Below are positions 36,373-45,855 of a stretch of DNA of 56,456 bases, one piece after another (position 1 is the stretch's first letter; the number at the start of each line of letters is the position of its first letter). The stretch is from NCBI GenBank assembly GCA_014651175.1, contig BMWJ01000024.1, forward strand, positions 1 to 56,456. Direction: 5' to 3'. Below the pieces are notes generated by a model. That model was not told where the DNA came from and searched no databases. It saw nothing but the letters and a program-made list of their open reading frames with translations. Origin of the DNA: Streptomyces clavifer (GTDB taxonomy: Bacteria; Actinomycetota; Actinomycetes; Streptomycetales; Streptomycetaceae). Made by a program: the position numbers and the translations under genes.

Positions 36373-38664
36373 CTACTTCCTCGTGCGTAGCGCCGAGTAC
36401 GCGTCCTCGCGCCCCGTGATGTAACTCTGCTTGGCTTCTCCCTTGGCATGGTCGTGTGCCTCCGAGCCGGCGAAACTCCGTTCGTTCCCCCACGCGTCGA
36501 GGAGGTTGTTCGTGCCCGCGATCCCCGCCGAGGTGTTGGTGCTCTCCTCGGCGCGGGCCGCGTCCTCCGCCTCGGCGGCGACGTCCTTCGAGTACTCGTA
36601 GGTGGCCGCGTCGACCATGCGCTGGACCGGATCGCCCACGACGGGGATCTGGGTGAAGAGGCCACCGACGCCGTGGTACGTGTACCGCATCTGGTCGTTG
36701 AGGTTCCCGATTTTGGTGTCGCGGTCGTCGAGGGTCATGTCGGAGCCGATGGCGTTCATCGCTCCGTACACCTCGCCGACGTGGCGTGCCTTGTTGTCCC
36801 AGTCGCCGACGACATTGCCCACCTGCTCCGGCGGAGCGTCCTTCGCGGTGAGGAGGTATTCGGCCGCGTACCGCTTCTCGTTCTCGTACAGGAGGTCGTA
36901 GACGAGTACGGGCTCGCCATCGGCCGTCTCCCCGTACGGGGCATCCGAAACCCCGCGCATCACACGCAGAAGGCTGTGCTTGGAACTGGTGATCCCGGAC
37001 TCGTCGCCGCGGCCGCTGATCTCGTCGAGGCCGGTGGGGCTGCCCGGGGCCGTGCCGCTGAGAATGGCGTGGGTGTCGACCGTGTAGTCCGACAGGGCAC
37101 GGCCGAGGGGCACCTTCAGGTTCTGCGGGACCGTGTCGCCCTTCGAGCCCTGGTCCAGGACGCTGATGGTCTCCTGCATGACCCGGGCCTGGGCCTCCGA
37201 GTGGTGGCCGAACGACGCGCCCTCCGAGCCGGGTTCGCGGCCCGTGGTCGCCGCCTCGAGGGCAAGACCGAGGCCGATCCTGGACGTCGGGTCGTCCATG
37301 GTCGTGACGCCGTAACCGGTCACGTGCAGCTCCGGCCACTTCCTGGCGTCCTCGCCCTGGCCCGCCAGATACGCCAGGTGGTTGTTGTCCACGTGGTCGC
37401 CCCCCGAACCGTTGCCGTCCGGGTCGAAGAAGGCGGTCGCGGCGTCGGGGTTCTTGCTCATGACACCGAGCAGGCCGTCCAGCGGGTCCGTCTCGACGCC
37501 GTCCCGAAAGGCTCCCCACTGGGTGAAGTAGTTCGGCGACTCCTTGTCCAGGGCGATGAGGTCGTCACCCATGTCGTACAGGAACTGGTCGTCGTAGGGC
37601 TGGTCCGCGTGCTGCATGAGACTGACGAGCGACTGGTATCCGTAGAGCGGTTGGGTCCCGCTGCCGAAATTCTCGGTACCGGCCTTGTCGAGCTTGTCCG
37701 TCCACTCCCGGTAGAACGTCCCGTCGCCGCTCTCGACCCACTTCTTGAAGGCCGGCGATCCGGGCGGGGCGTCCTTCACACTGCCGGGGACCTTCGTTGC
37801 GGTGGCGATGGTGTTGGCCAGCCCGCGCTGGATGTCCTGGTACTGGCCCCTGTGCTTCGTGTCCGAGTCGAAGGCACGGTCGTTGAGCTTGGTGTTGACC
37901 TTCATGAGGCCGTCCGGGCCGAGCCCGTTCAGCAGTGTCTGCGAGAACGCCTTGTCATGGGAGTTGTCCCGGACCGAGCGCTGGAACTCCGCCATGTCGG
38001 CGGCGGAGACCTTGTCGCCGTTGTTGATCCGGGTCGCTATCTCCTGGGTGTTCTCCGCTTCGTACTTCTCGACGTCGCCCTGTGCCTGCCCGTTGAAGCC
38101 GACACCCGCCGTCGCGTCGTTCCTGCCGCCGATGCCGTCCACCGTGACGGCGTCCAGAGCGATCTTCACCCCCTGGTCGGCGTCGTCCACGGCCTTGACG
38201 CAGTCGTCTATCGCGCCGGACCACGAGCTCACCGCCGTGCGCACACTCGCCGCGTAGTCCGGGTCGTGACGCATGGCGTTGCGTTCGCCCTCGGTGAGAT
38301 CACTGGTGTCGTACGTGACGACCCCGGCCTCGGACACCCGCATCCCCGCCTTGACAGCCTCGGCGACCTTGTTCTCGAGGTTTCTCTTCAGCCGGACGAA
38401 GTCGGCGTGGGCATCACGCAACAACGAAGCTATGGCCTTGGCCTGAACCTGCGCGGCGGAGTACTCGTAGCGCGTCGCGGCGAAGTTGGTCTGGGCGGTG
38501 AAGGCGCTCCGGCCCATCCAGGTCGGCCCGAGGGTGATGCTCTGGACACTCTCCCCGTACCGGCCCTCCACCTTCTTCAGCTCCGCGGCCATGCCGTCCC
38601 ACTTGCCCGCCGCGGTGGTCAGCTGGGAGAGGTCGGTCGTCATGACCTCGTGATACGTGAGCAT
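36373..38664 (-). CDS. Large WXG100-like protein (DUF6571-type), probable type VII substrate
   Basis: The 763-residue protein starts with a WXG100-like helical hairpin (about 1-110; turn W49-M-G in GPTWMGRSAF), followed by a long hydrophilic region without signal peptide or membrane helix. Recognisable stretches such as NGLGPDGLMKVNTKL, LYDMGDDLIALDKE and MSKNPDAATAFFD resemble Streptomyces DUF6571 proteins. No nuclease or other toxin motif is visible at the C-terminus, and no immunity-type gene follows. It is probably a secreted or surface protein of the system. The start ATG 38664 has GGGGGA 4 nt upstream. Confidence 0.75.
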   Translation of the reverse strand: MLTYHEVMTTDLSQLTTAAGKWDGMAAELKKVEGRYGESVQSITLGPTWMGRSAFTAQTNFAATRYEYSAAQVQAKAIASLLRDAHADFVRLKRNLENKVAEAVKAGMRVSEAGVVTYDTSDLTEGERNAMRHDPDYAASVRTAVSSWSGAIDDCVKAVDDADQGVKIALDAVTVDGIGGRNDATAGVGFNGQAQGDVEKYEAENTQEIATRINNGDKVSAADMAEFQRSVRDNSHDKAFSQTLLNGLGPDGLMKVNTKLNDRAFDSDTKHRGQYQDIQRGLANTIATATKVPGSVKDAPPGSPAFKKWVESGDGTFYREWTDKLDKAGTENFGSGTQPLYGYQSLVSLMQHADQPYDDQFLYDMGDDLIALDKESPNYFTQWGAFRDGVETDPLDGLLGVMSKNPDAATAFFDPDGNGSGGDHVDNNHLAYLAGQGEDARKWPELHVTGYGVTTMDDPTSRIGLGLALEAATTGREPGSEGASFGHHSEAQARVMQETISVLDQGSKGDTVPQNLKVPLGRALSDYTVDTHAILSGTAPGSPTGLDEISGRGDESGITSSKHSLLRVMRGVSDAPYGETADGEPVLVYDLLYENEKRYAAEYLLTAKDAPPEQVGNVVGDWDNKARHVGEVYGAMNAIGSDMTLDDRDTKIGNLNDQMRYTYHGVGGLFTQIPVVGDPVQRMVDAATYEYSKDVAAEAEDAARAEESTNTSAGIAGTNNLLDAWGNERSFAGSEAHDHAKGEAKQSYITGREDAYSALRTRK

Positions 38665-38721
38665 GTGGTCCCCCGTCGGTTCGTCGTTCGTCGGCCGCGG
38701 TGGGCGGCGCTGTCCGTCCGG

Positions 38722-39378
38722 CTACGTGATCTGTGCGTACAGGGCCCGGCTCAGGTCCGTCAGCTGCTTCCCGTCGAGGCGGTCCGTGTCCGCGTCGCCC
38801 GGCGTGAGCAGCAGAGCGGCGTGGCCCTCACCGTCGGGCTCGACCCGCACCGTGGCGTAGTCGCCGGTCGAACCGAGCACCGGACGGCCCGGCGCGCCCT
38901 TCTCCGTCCTGCGCAGATAGGAGTTGACCGCGTCGACTTCCTGCCCGCTCACGCTCACCAGCAAGGGGGCCAGCAGGTACTCCGGCTGCGGCTTCTCCGC
39001 CGCGATGAGGTGGACCTGCACCGACTGCTCGCCGACGTGGAACCAGCAGCTGACCAGCGCCCCGGGGTTACCGGCGAACGGCTCGTCCTGCTCGGCCTCG
39101 AAGCCGTTCTCGGCCGTGGCCGTGGACTCGTCGCCGCCGCCGGATGCGAGGCCGGGGCCGGCCTCGCCCGGGATCTCCGCGGCGGACGCGGCCTTCGCGA
39201 AGTCGTACGGGAGCGGGCACGTGTCCGCGCCCTCGGGGCCCACCTCGTCCGCCGTCTGCGCGAGGCCCTCGACGCTCACGGACGGACCGGTGCCGCTGCC
39301 GGTGTCCGTCTGGCAGCCGGTGAGCAGCGCCGTCATCAGCACCGCCGCACAGCACACCGCGTAGCGCGATCCGCGCAT
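38722..39378 (-). CDS. ESX-locus lipoprotein
   Basis: The 218-residue protein has a signal peptide MRGSRYAVCCAAVLMTALL and lipobox LLTGC with the lipidated Cys near residue 22, then a Gly/Ser-rich spacer and a soluble domain with two further Cys (DTCPLPYDFAK and ALVSCWFHVGE). I do not recognise a family. I chose ATG 39378 because it gives a standard signal peptide; an in-frame ATG at 39417, 5 nt after the upstream stop, would add 13 residues. It sits between two WXG100-like genes in the leftward ESX accessory operon. Confidence 0.75.
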   Translation of the reverse strand: MRGSRYAVCCAAVLMTALLTGCQTDTGSGTGPSVSVEGLAQTADEVGPEGADTCPLPYDFAKAASAAEIPGEAGPGLASGGGDESTATAENGFEAEQDEPFAGNPGALVSCWFHVGEQSVQVHLIAAEKPQPEYLLAPLLVSVSGQEVDAVNSYLRRTEKGAPGRPVLGSTGDYATVRVEPDGEGHAALLLTPGDADTDRLDGKQLTDLSRALYAQIT

Positions 39379-39421
39379 GGGCGCACCCGTCTCTCGTCGT
39401 TCCGCTGTCGGACGCATACCC

Positions 39422-39877
39422 CTACAACCCGTCGAGACCGGAGGCGTACGGCCCGGTCGGGGGCCTGAGGACGGGAGAGAACTGGGAGTTGACCTCGAGT
39501 TCGTTGCCGCCGAACAGGGTGGAAGCCCCGCGCAGCGAGTTCTTCTCCGCGGAGAGCCGGCCCATCAGCACCTTGACCTGCTTGTCCCAGGTCTCCGTCA
39601 CCTTCTTCAGACCCGCCCCGGTGTCCCAGCCGGCGAACTCCTTGACCGCAGTGGCGGAGGACTCGTCCGCCCAGTCGGCGGCCTTCCTGGTGTCCGGCTC
39701 CAGCTCGGTCTCTATGGTGTTCGCCGCGGCCTTCTTCTCCGCCGGGGTGGACGCCAGGTCGGCCCGGCCCCCGAGACCGGGCAACGGACCCTCGTCCACG
39801 CCGTTCAGCCGCATGGACGTGCCCTGCGGTGCCGGGGGCTGCGCACGCAGCAGGCCCCAGTCCTCGTCGAATCCCAC
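39422..39877 (-). CDS. Small helical WXG100-like ESX accessory protein
   Basis: The 151-residue protein is mostly alpha-helical without signal peptide. After a short N-terminal segment it has two long helices (KKAAANTIETELEPDTRKAA and ETWDKQVKVLMGRLSAEKNS), compatible with a WXG100-type hairpin: FAGWDTGAGL sits at the turn (W-D-T rather than W-x-G). It may partner the large WXG100-like protein. I chose GTG 39877 because GGGGG lies 4 nt upstream; the frame is open to 39982 without signals. It is the first gene of a four-gene leftward operon. Confidence 0.65.
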   Translation of the reverse strand: MGFDEDWGLLRAQPPAPQGTSMRLNGVDEGPLPGLGGRADLASTPAEKKAAANTIETELEPDTRKAADWADESSATAVKEFAGWDTGAGLKKVTETWDKQVKVLMGRLSAEKNSLRGASTLFGGNELEVNSQFSPVLRPPTGPYASGLDGL

Positions 39878-40021
39878 GCGTCCCCCGTATGCCGGTGTGT
39901 GCCCGGACCTGCCGTCGCGCGACCCCGTTCCGGGCCTTTGTGTGTAGGCCGCACAGGAAGCCAAAGCTAACGCATGGCTCACCCGGCCCCGGCTCCGGCC
40001 CGGGAACCGGAACGGCGGGTA

Positions 40022-40046
40022 CCGGGTGCGGGAGGCCCGCGCCCGG
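40022..40046 (-). terminator. Terminator after eccC
   Basis: An 11-bp stem (40022-40032 with 40036-40046, one G-U pair) with a 3-nt loop lies 16 nt beyond the eccC stop on the minus strand. Confidence 0.65.
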
Positions 40047-40061
40047 CACCCGCTCCGGCCC

Positions 40062-43000
40062 TCAGTGCTGTTGCGGCAGCCGCCCCGTCTGGACCAGCGG
40101 GGTCCCGCGCCGGCGTGAGGCGAAGTAGCCGCGCCCCGGCGGCATCGCGTGGCCTCGCACGGACCCGATCAGCTCGCCCTCGGACGGGTCGCCGGCCAGC
40201 ACCACCCCCTGCGCGCCCAGTTCCTTGATGCGCTGCATGAAGCCCTCGTACATCGCCCTCGACGCACCCGCCGAGTTGCGCGCGATGATGAAGCGGACCC
40301 CGGTGTCCCGGGCGAACGGCAGGTACTCCGCGAGCGGCGCCAGCGGATTGCCCGCGTTCGTGGCCACCAGGTCGTAGTCGTCGACGATGATGAAGATCTG
40401 CGGCCCCGACCACCAGCTGCGGTCCCGCAGCTGCTGCGGCGTCACATCGGTCGGAGGCTGGCGGCGCGAGAACACCCCCGCGAGCGCCTCCATGTGCATC
40501 TGCATCGCGCTCGCCATCGGCGCGTACTCCAGCAGATGGGACTCGGGCAGCGCCCCCAGCAGGGCCCGCCGGTAGTCACCGACGACGATCTTCGCCTCGT
40601 CGGGGGAGTAGCGCTCCGCGATCTGCTTGGCGATCAGCCGCAGCAGGTTGGTCTTGCCGGACTCGCTCTCACCGAAGACCAGGAAGAACGGGTCCGTCTC
40701 GAAGTCGACGAACACCGGCTCCAGCGAGGTCTCGTCGATACCGATCGCGATCCCCCGCTCGGGGAACTCGAAGCCCTTCGGCAGCTGGTCCGCGGGCAGT
40801 TTGCGCGGCAGCAGCCGCACGGACGGCGCCGCCGGCCCCGCCCAGTTCGCCTTCACGGCCTCCACGAACGCGGCGGTGCCCTCCGAGAGGTCGTCACCAC
40901 TGCTGACGGAGTCGATACGCGGCAGGGCGCCCATGAAGTGCAGCTTCTCCGGAACCTGGCCACGGCCGGGCACACCCGTCGGGACGTTCGCCGCCACCTT
41001 GCGGTCGAACTCCGAGTCCATGACGTCACCGAGCCGCAGTTCGAGCCGCCCGAGGATCTGGTCCTTCAGCGCCGCCCGCACCTCCATGTAGCGGGCCGCG
41101 GTGATCACCACATGGATGCCGTAGCCGAGACCGCGCGAGGCGATGTCCGTGATGACCTGCTCGAGCCCCTCGTACTCCGCCCGGAAACCGCCCCAGCCGT
41201 CGATGACCAGGAACACGTCGCCCCAGGCCTCACCGGGCAGTTCGCCCCGGGCACGCTTGCGCCGGTAGGTGGCGATGGAGTCGATGGAGTGGGCCCGGAA
41301 GAACTCCTCGCGCCGTGTGAGGACGCCCCCGACCTCCGCGACCGTCCGGCGCACCCGCTCCGGATCCAGCCGTGACGCCATCCCGCCGACATGCGGGAGG
41401 CCCGCCAGCGAGACGAGACCGCCACCGCCGAAGTCCAGACCGTAGAACTGCACCTCGTGAGGAGTGTGGGTGAGGGCGAACGAGGAGACCAGGGCCCGCA
41501 TCATGGTCGACTTCCCGGACTGCGGACCACCCACGACCAGCATGTGACCCGCCGCGCCGGAGAAGTCGCGGTACAGCACCTCACGCCGCTGCTCGAACGG
41601 CTTGTCGATCAGGCCGAGCGGTACGGTCAGACCACCGGGCCGGGTGTACTCGGTCGACGTGAACCCGCGGTCCGCGGTGGCCGCCAGCCCCGGCAGCAGC
41701 TGGTCCAGCGTCGGCGCCCGGTCCAGCGGAGGCAGCCACACCTGGTGGGCGGGCACGCCCTGTCCCTCCAGCCGCCGCACGATCACGTCGAGCACCGTGT
41801 CGGCGAGCGCGTCGTCGTCCGCCGTGCGCGCCGGCAGGTGCGCCGGATCGGGTGCCGCGTACACGACGGGCACGGGCGCGGCGCTGAACACCGCGGGCCG
41901 CCGCTCGATCGGCAGCTGTCCGACCGACAGGTCCGGGCCGCCCGTGCGGTAGGTCCCCGACACGTACGCCGCCTTGAAGCGGGTCATCTCGTCCGTGCCG
42001 AACTTCAGGTAGCCCGACCCCGGCACCGACGGCAGGTGGTACGCGTCCGGCACGCCCAGCGCCGTGCGCGACTCGGCCGCCGAGAAGGTCCGCAGACCGA
42101 TCCGGTACGAGAGGTACGTGTCCAGGCCGCGCAGCTTGCCCTCCTCCAGACGCTGCGAGGCGAGCAGCAGATGCACGCCCAGTGAACGGCCGATCCGGCC
42201 GATCTGGATGAACATGTCGATGAAGTCCGGCTTCGCGGTCAGGAGTTCGGAGAACTCGTCGATGACGAGCACCAGCGAGGCCAGCGGCTCCAGGGCCGCG
42301 CCCGCGCCCCGGGCCTTCTCGTAGTCGTGGATGTTGGCGTAGTTGCCCGCCGAGCGCAGCAGCTCCTGCCTGCGCTGCAGCTCACCGCGGATCGCGTCGC
42401 CCATGCGGTCGACCAGGGTCAGGTCGTCCGCGAGGTTGGTGATGACCGCCGCCACGTGCGGCATCTGCGACATCCCGGCGAACGTCGCACCACCCTTGAA
42501 GTCGGCGAGCACGAAGTTCAGCGTCTCCGAGGAGTGCGTCACCGCGAGCCCGAGCACCAGGGTCCGCAGCAGCTCCGACTTGCCGGAACCCGTCGCCCCG
42601 ACGCACAGCCCGTGCGGCCCCATTCCCTCCTGCGCGGCCTCCTTGAGGTCCAGCATCACCGGCTGGCCGTCCTCGCCGACACCGATCGGCACCCGCAGCC
42701 GCTCCGAGACCGACCGGGGCCGCCAGGTGCGCGCCACGTCGACCGAGGCCGCGTCCCCCAGATTCAGCAGATCCGTGAAGTCCAGGTTGGCCAGCAGCGG
42801 TTCGTCGTCGTCGCCCCCGCCCATACGCAGCGGCGCCAGCTGACGGGCCAGTGCCTCCGCGGCCTCCAGGGAGATGCCGTCCGGTACCCCCTCGTACGCC
42901 AGACCCGCGCCGGACTCCAGCCGCAGCAGCCCCGGCCGCACCACGATCGACAGCCCGCCGCGCGGCTCGTCGAGCTCACCCGGCACCACCTCGACGATCG

Positions 43001-44015
43001 TCACGCCCTGCAGGCCCTCGGCCGCCGCGAACAGCGAGTCCGGCGGAACCATCCCGCCGTCCAGGACCACCACGATGTGCGGCTGGTCCAGCACCGGCCG
43101 GTTCTCCCGCCCGAACCGCGGACGCCCGTCGAGCCGGCCTGCCAGCAGCGGCTCCAGCTCACCCAGGTCGTCCCCGAACAGCCGCTTCGTACCGGCCCCG
43201 TCGACCTGCCCCGGTACCTGCGTGTGCGGCAGCCACTTCGTCCAGTCCCAGCGCCCCACCGCACCCGGCGCCGCCACGACGGCGACCATCAGGTCATCGG
43301 GGGAGTGCATCGTCACCAGCTGCGCCACCAGCGACCGCGCCGTCGACTGGGCCGCGTCGGGCCGGCCGGACACGGTCACGTGGTAGAAGGCGCGCATCGA
43401 GACCGCCATCGGCAGGCCGTCCAGCGTCCCGTGCACCGCGAGGAACTGCTGCATCGCCCCCGCGGACATGGGTTCCAGCTCATCCACCGGGGCGGTGTCC
43501 GGAGCGACCAGGGGAGTCGACAGCTGCTGCGCCCCGAGCCCCACCCGTACCTGCGCGAAGTCCTTGTCGCCGACGCGCCGCTCCCACACCCGGCTGCCCT
43601 CGGCCACCACCGACCAGAGCTGCTCCGGCGCGGGGTGCAGGTACAGCTGCACGTCGCGCTGGGAACGCGCCGTCCGGCGCACCGTCCGACGCGTCTGGGC
43701 AAGGTACTTGAGGTAGTCACGCCGGACATCGCCCATTTGCCCCTGCGTACCGCGACGGTGCCGGACGATCTGGGCGACCACCATCGCGACGGTCGAGACG
43801 AGCATCAGCACACCCATGATCCGCATGAACGGAGGTGCCTGCGGAGAGAAGAAGAAGACCACCGACGAGCCCATGCCGAGGACCGGCAGGATCTGCATCA
43901 GCATGCCCTCCTGCTGCCCGCGCGGCAGTTCGGGAGGAGCCTCCAACGTCAACGCGTCCGCGGGTACTTCCGGCGGCAGGGACCGCGGGGGTCGTTTCAC
44001 GACGATCTGGCTCAC
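40062..44015 (-). CDS. eccC: Type VII secretion ATPase EccC (single polypeptide)
   Basis: EccC is the FtsK/SpoIIIE-type motor of the ESX system. The 1317-residue protein has two N-terminal membrane helices (about 36-55 and 63-85), a DUF domain, and three ATPase domains with Walker A motifs GATGSGKSELL (near 472), GGPQSGKSTMM (near 829) and GESESGKTNLL (near 1113). Walker B is VLVIDEFSELL in domain 1 but LVIDGWGGF and IIVDDYDLV in domains 2 and 3, so only domain 1 has the usual catalytic Asp-Glu pair. The CCa and CCb parts of mycobacterial ESX-1 are fused here. The start is GTG 44015, with GGAGGG 12 nt upstream. Divergent from eccD. Confidence 0.96.
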   Translation of the reverse strand: MSQIVVKRPPRSLPPEVPADALTLEAPPELPRGQQEGMLMQILPVLGMGSSVVFFFSPQAPPFMRIMGVLMLVSTVAMVVAQIVRHRRGTQGQMGDVRRDYLKYLAQTRRTVRRTARSQRDVQLYLHPAPEQLWSVVAEGSRVWERRVGDKDFAQVRVGLGAQQLSTPLVAPDTAPVDELEPMSAGAMQQFLAVHGTLDGLPMAVSMRAFYHVTVSGRPDAAQSTARSLVAQLVTMHSPDDLMVAVVAAPGAVGRWDWTKWLPHTQVPGQVDGAGTKRLFGDDLGELEPLLAGRLDGRPRFGRENRPVLDQPHIVVVLDGGMVPPDSLFAAAEGLQGVTIVEVVPGELDEPRGGLSIVVRPGLLRLESGAGLAYEGVPDGISLEAAEALARQLAPLRMGGGDDDEPLLANLDFTDLLNLGDAASVDVARTWRPRSVSERLRVPIGVGEDGQPVMLDLKEAAQEGMGPHGLCVGATGSGKSELLRTLVLGLAVTHSSETLNFVLADFKGGATFAGMSQMPHVAAVITNLADDLTLVDRMGDAIRGELQRRQELLRSAGNYANIHDYEKARGAGAALEPLASLVLVIDEFSELLTAKPDFIDMFIQIGRIGRSLGVHLLLASQRLEEGKLRGLDTYLSYRIGLRTFSAAESRTALGVPDAYHLPSVPGSGYLKFGTDEMTRFKAAYVSGTYRTGGPDLSVGQLPIERRPAVFSAAPVPVVYAAPDPAHLPARTADDDALADTVLDVIVRRLEGQGVPAHQVWLPPLDRAPTLDQLLPGLAATADRGFTSTEYTRPGGLTVPLGLIDKPFEQRREVLYRDFSGAAGHMLVVGGPQSGKSTMMRALVSSFALTHTPHEVQFYGLDFGGGGLVSLAGLPHVGGMASRLDPERVRRTVAEVGGVLTRREEFFRAHSIDSIATYRRKRARGELPGEAWGDVFLVIDGWGGFRAEYEGLEQVITDIASRGLGYGIHVVITAARYMEVRAALKDQILGRLELRLGDVMDSEFDRKVAANVPTGVPGRGQVPEKLHFMGALPRIDSVSSGDDLSEGTAAFVEAVKANWAGPAAPSVRLLPRKLPADQLPKGFEFPERGIAIGIDETSLEPVFVDFETDPFFLVFGESESGKTNLLRLIAKQIAERYSPDEAKIVVGDYRRALLGALPESHLLEYAPMASAMQMHMEALAGVFSRRQPPTDVTPQQLRDRSWWSGPQIFIIVDDYDLVATNAGNPLAPLAEYLPFARDTGVRFIIARNSAGASRAMYEGFMQRIKELGAQGVVLAGDPSEGELIGSVRGHAMPPGRGYFASRRRGTPLVQTGRLPQQH

Positions 44016-44200
44016 CGGAACACCAATCCCTCCATACGGACGGGCGGAGGGCCGGTCTGGTCCGCGCCGACGCCCCCGTGGCTGCGTGTGCTGCGGACGT
44101 GCCTCCGCGCGACGGTGATCCTACGTGCAGGCCGCCTTCAGCCCTCCCGGTAGGGTGGCGCGCGCACTGTGCGCAACCGCGAATCAGGGGGACCAGACAC
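44016..44200. promoter_or_regulatory. Divergent eccC/eccD control region
   Basis: For eccD, TAGGGT (44151-44156) is a likely -10. For eccC, TAGGAT on the minus strand (44118-44123) is a likely -10. Neither has a clear -35. GCGCAC-T-GTGCGC (44162-44174), a perfect inverted repeat, lies just after the eccD -10, where an operator could act. Confidence 0.45.
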
Positions 44201-45679
44201 GTGAGTACGAACGCAGCGACGGGTTTCTGCCGCGTCACTGTCGTGGCACCCGACAGCCGCATCGACGTCGCCCTCCCGGAGGACATCGCAGTCGCCGACG
44301 TCTACCCCGAGATACTGCGTCTCACGGGCCAGACCCAGGCTGCCGGCACACCCACCGGCTATCACCTCGTACGCCGCGACGGCACCGTCCTCGACGGCGC
44401 CCGCACGCTCTCCGCCCAACAGGTGCTCGACGGCGAACTCCTCAGCCTGCGGCCCTTCGCGCAGTCGCTGCCGCCCGCAGTCTTCGACGACGTCTCGGAC
44501 GCCGTGGCCTCGGCCGTCACCCGCGACCGCCACCTGTGGAGCGACGAACTCCTGCGCGGCGCGGGACTGGTGGGCGGCGTCCTGCTGCTCGTACTGATGG
44601 GCTTCGTCCTCTGGTTCGCGGACCCCGTACGCCACGACATGCACAGCCTGCCCGGCATCATCGCGGGCTCCGCGGGACTCCTGCTGACCGCCTTCGCGGG
44701 GGTGCGCGCCCGGGTCTACGCGGACCGGTCCACGGCCGTCGCGCTCGGGCTCGGCGCGCTCCCCCTCGTCCTCATCGCGGGCTCCGGCATCATCGGCGCC
44801 GACGCCGGCCAGGGCCCCGGACGGCTGCAGTTCCTGCTCGGCTGTGTCGCCGTCCTGCTCGCCTCGGTCGTCCTGGTCGCCCTCACCCCGAGCGGCGACG
44901 CACCGTTCGTCGCGGCGACCTTCCTCGCCACCGTCGGCACCCTCGCCACCTTCGTCGCGATCCTCACCGAGGCCTCGGCCACCGAGACCGCGTCCGTCAC
45001 CCTCGTCGTCGCCCTCGGCCTGGTCGCGTTCCTGCCCGGCCTCTCCGCCCGCTTCGCCCGGCTGCCCATCGGCTACGCGTCCCCGAGCACCGCCGCCGGC
45101 TACGACGACACCTTCACCGAACCGGGCACCGCACCCGAGGCCGGCCCCGAGCCCGTCGACGCCGACCGCATCGCCGCCCAGGCCCGTCGCGGCCACGAGA
45201 TGCTCCTCGGCCTGGTCGGCGGCTGCGCCGCGGTCGTCGTCGGCTCCGCCGCCGTACTCGGCTTCTCGCACAACATCTGGGGCCAGGTGCTGGCCCTCAC
45301 CGCCGGACTCGCGATGCTGCTGCGCGCCCGCCTCTTCCGCTACACCTCCCAGGTCGCCTGCGTCCTGGTGGCCGGCATCGGCGCCACGGGCCTGCTCGTC
45401 CTCGGCCTCGCACTCAACCCGCCGGCCGACCTGCTGTACGACCTGGTGCGCTACGGGGACCGGGGCTCCCTGGACATCCGTACGATCTGGCTCTCGGCAG
45501 CGGTCGCCGCGGGAGCGGCTCTCCTGACCGCCATCGGCCTCGTCATCCCGCGCAAGGGCCTCTCCCCCTTCTGGGGCCGGCTCCTCGACCTCACGGAGAG
45601 CGCACTGCTGCTCTCCCTGGTCCCGCTCTGCCTGGCCGTGCTGGACGTCTTCACGCGCGCCAGGGCCATGACCGGCTGA
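44201..45679 (+). CDS. eccD: Type VII secretion integral membrane protein EccD
   Basis: EccD forms the lipid-lined vestibule of the ESX membrane complex. The 492-residue protein has an N-terminal ubiquitin-like domain (about 8-85: CRVTVVAPDSRIDVALPEDI, LSAQQVLDGELLSLRP) and about eleven membrane helices from residue 115 on, with a cytoplasmic loop near 305-325. GTG 44201 has AGGGGGA about 8 nt upstream. It is the last ESX gene, running toward rpsO. Confidence 0.95.
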   Translation: MSTNAATGFCRVTVVAPDSRIDVALPEDIAVADVYPEILRLTGQTQAAGTPTGYHLVRRDGTVLDGARTLSAQQVLDGELLSLRPFAQSLPPAVFDDVSDAVASAVTRDRHLWSDELLRGAGLVGGVLLLVLMGFVLWFADPVRHDMHSLPGIIAGSAGLLLTAFAGVRARVYADRSTAVALGLGALPLVLIAGSGIIGADAGQGPGRLQFLLGCVAVLLASVVLVALTPSGDAPFVAATFLATVGTLATFVAILTEASATETASVTLVVALGLVAFLPGLSARFARLPIGYASPSTAAGYDDTFTEPGTAPEAGPEPVDADRIAAQARRGHEMLLGLVGGCAAVVVGSAAVLGFSHNIWGQVLALTAGLAMLLRARLFRYTSQVACVLVAGIGATGLLVLGLALNPPADLLYDLVRYGDRGSLDIRTIWLSAAVAAGAALLTAIGLVIPRKGLSPFWGRLLDLTESALLLSLVPLCLAVLDVFTRARAMTG

Positions 45680-45708
45680 CGCCCGTCGGAGGTACCCCGA
45701 ACGGCTGG

Positions 45709-45855
45709 TACTCTGACCAGTGGCCGTTTGTGTACGCGTCTCCGGATCATCCTGGGGACTGCGCTCATCGGACCTTCGCCTCCGAGTCACGGAAGCTCCC
45801 CTGAGATCAAGACCAGGGGCACTCGTGGGCGCATCGAACACCAAGAGGAGTACGC
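45709..45855 (+). promoter_or_regulatory. rpsO promoter and leader
   Basis: TACTCT (45709-45714) is a possible -10, giving a leader of about 135 nt before the rpsO GTG. The leader contains a 6-bp hairpin (45798-45803 with 45814-45819). S15 commonly represses its own mRNA through leader structure in other bacteria; I cannot identify a known fold here, so this is inference. Confidence 0.35.

Noticed and set aside
36373-38664. Polymorphic toxin reading of the large WXG100-like protein
   Set aside because: No toxin motif is visible in the C-terminal region and no small immunity-type gene follows; the next gene is a Cys-rich membrane-anchored protein.
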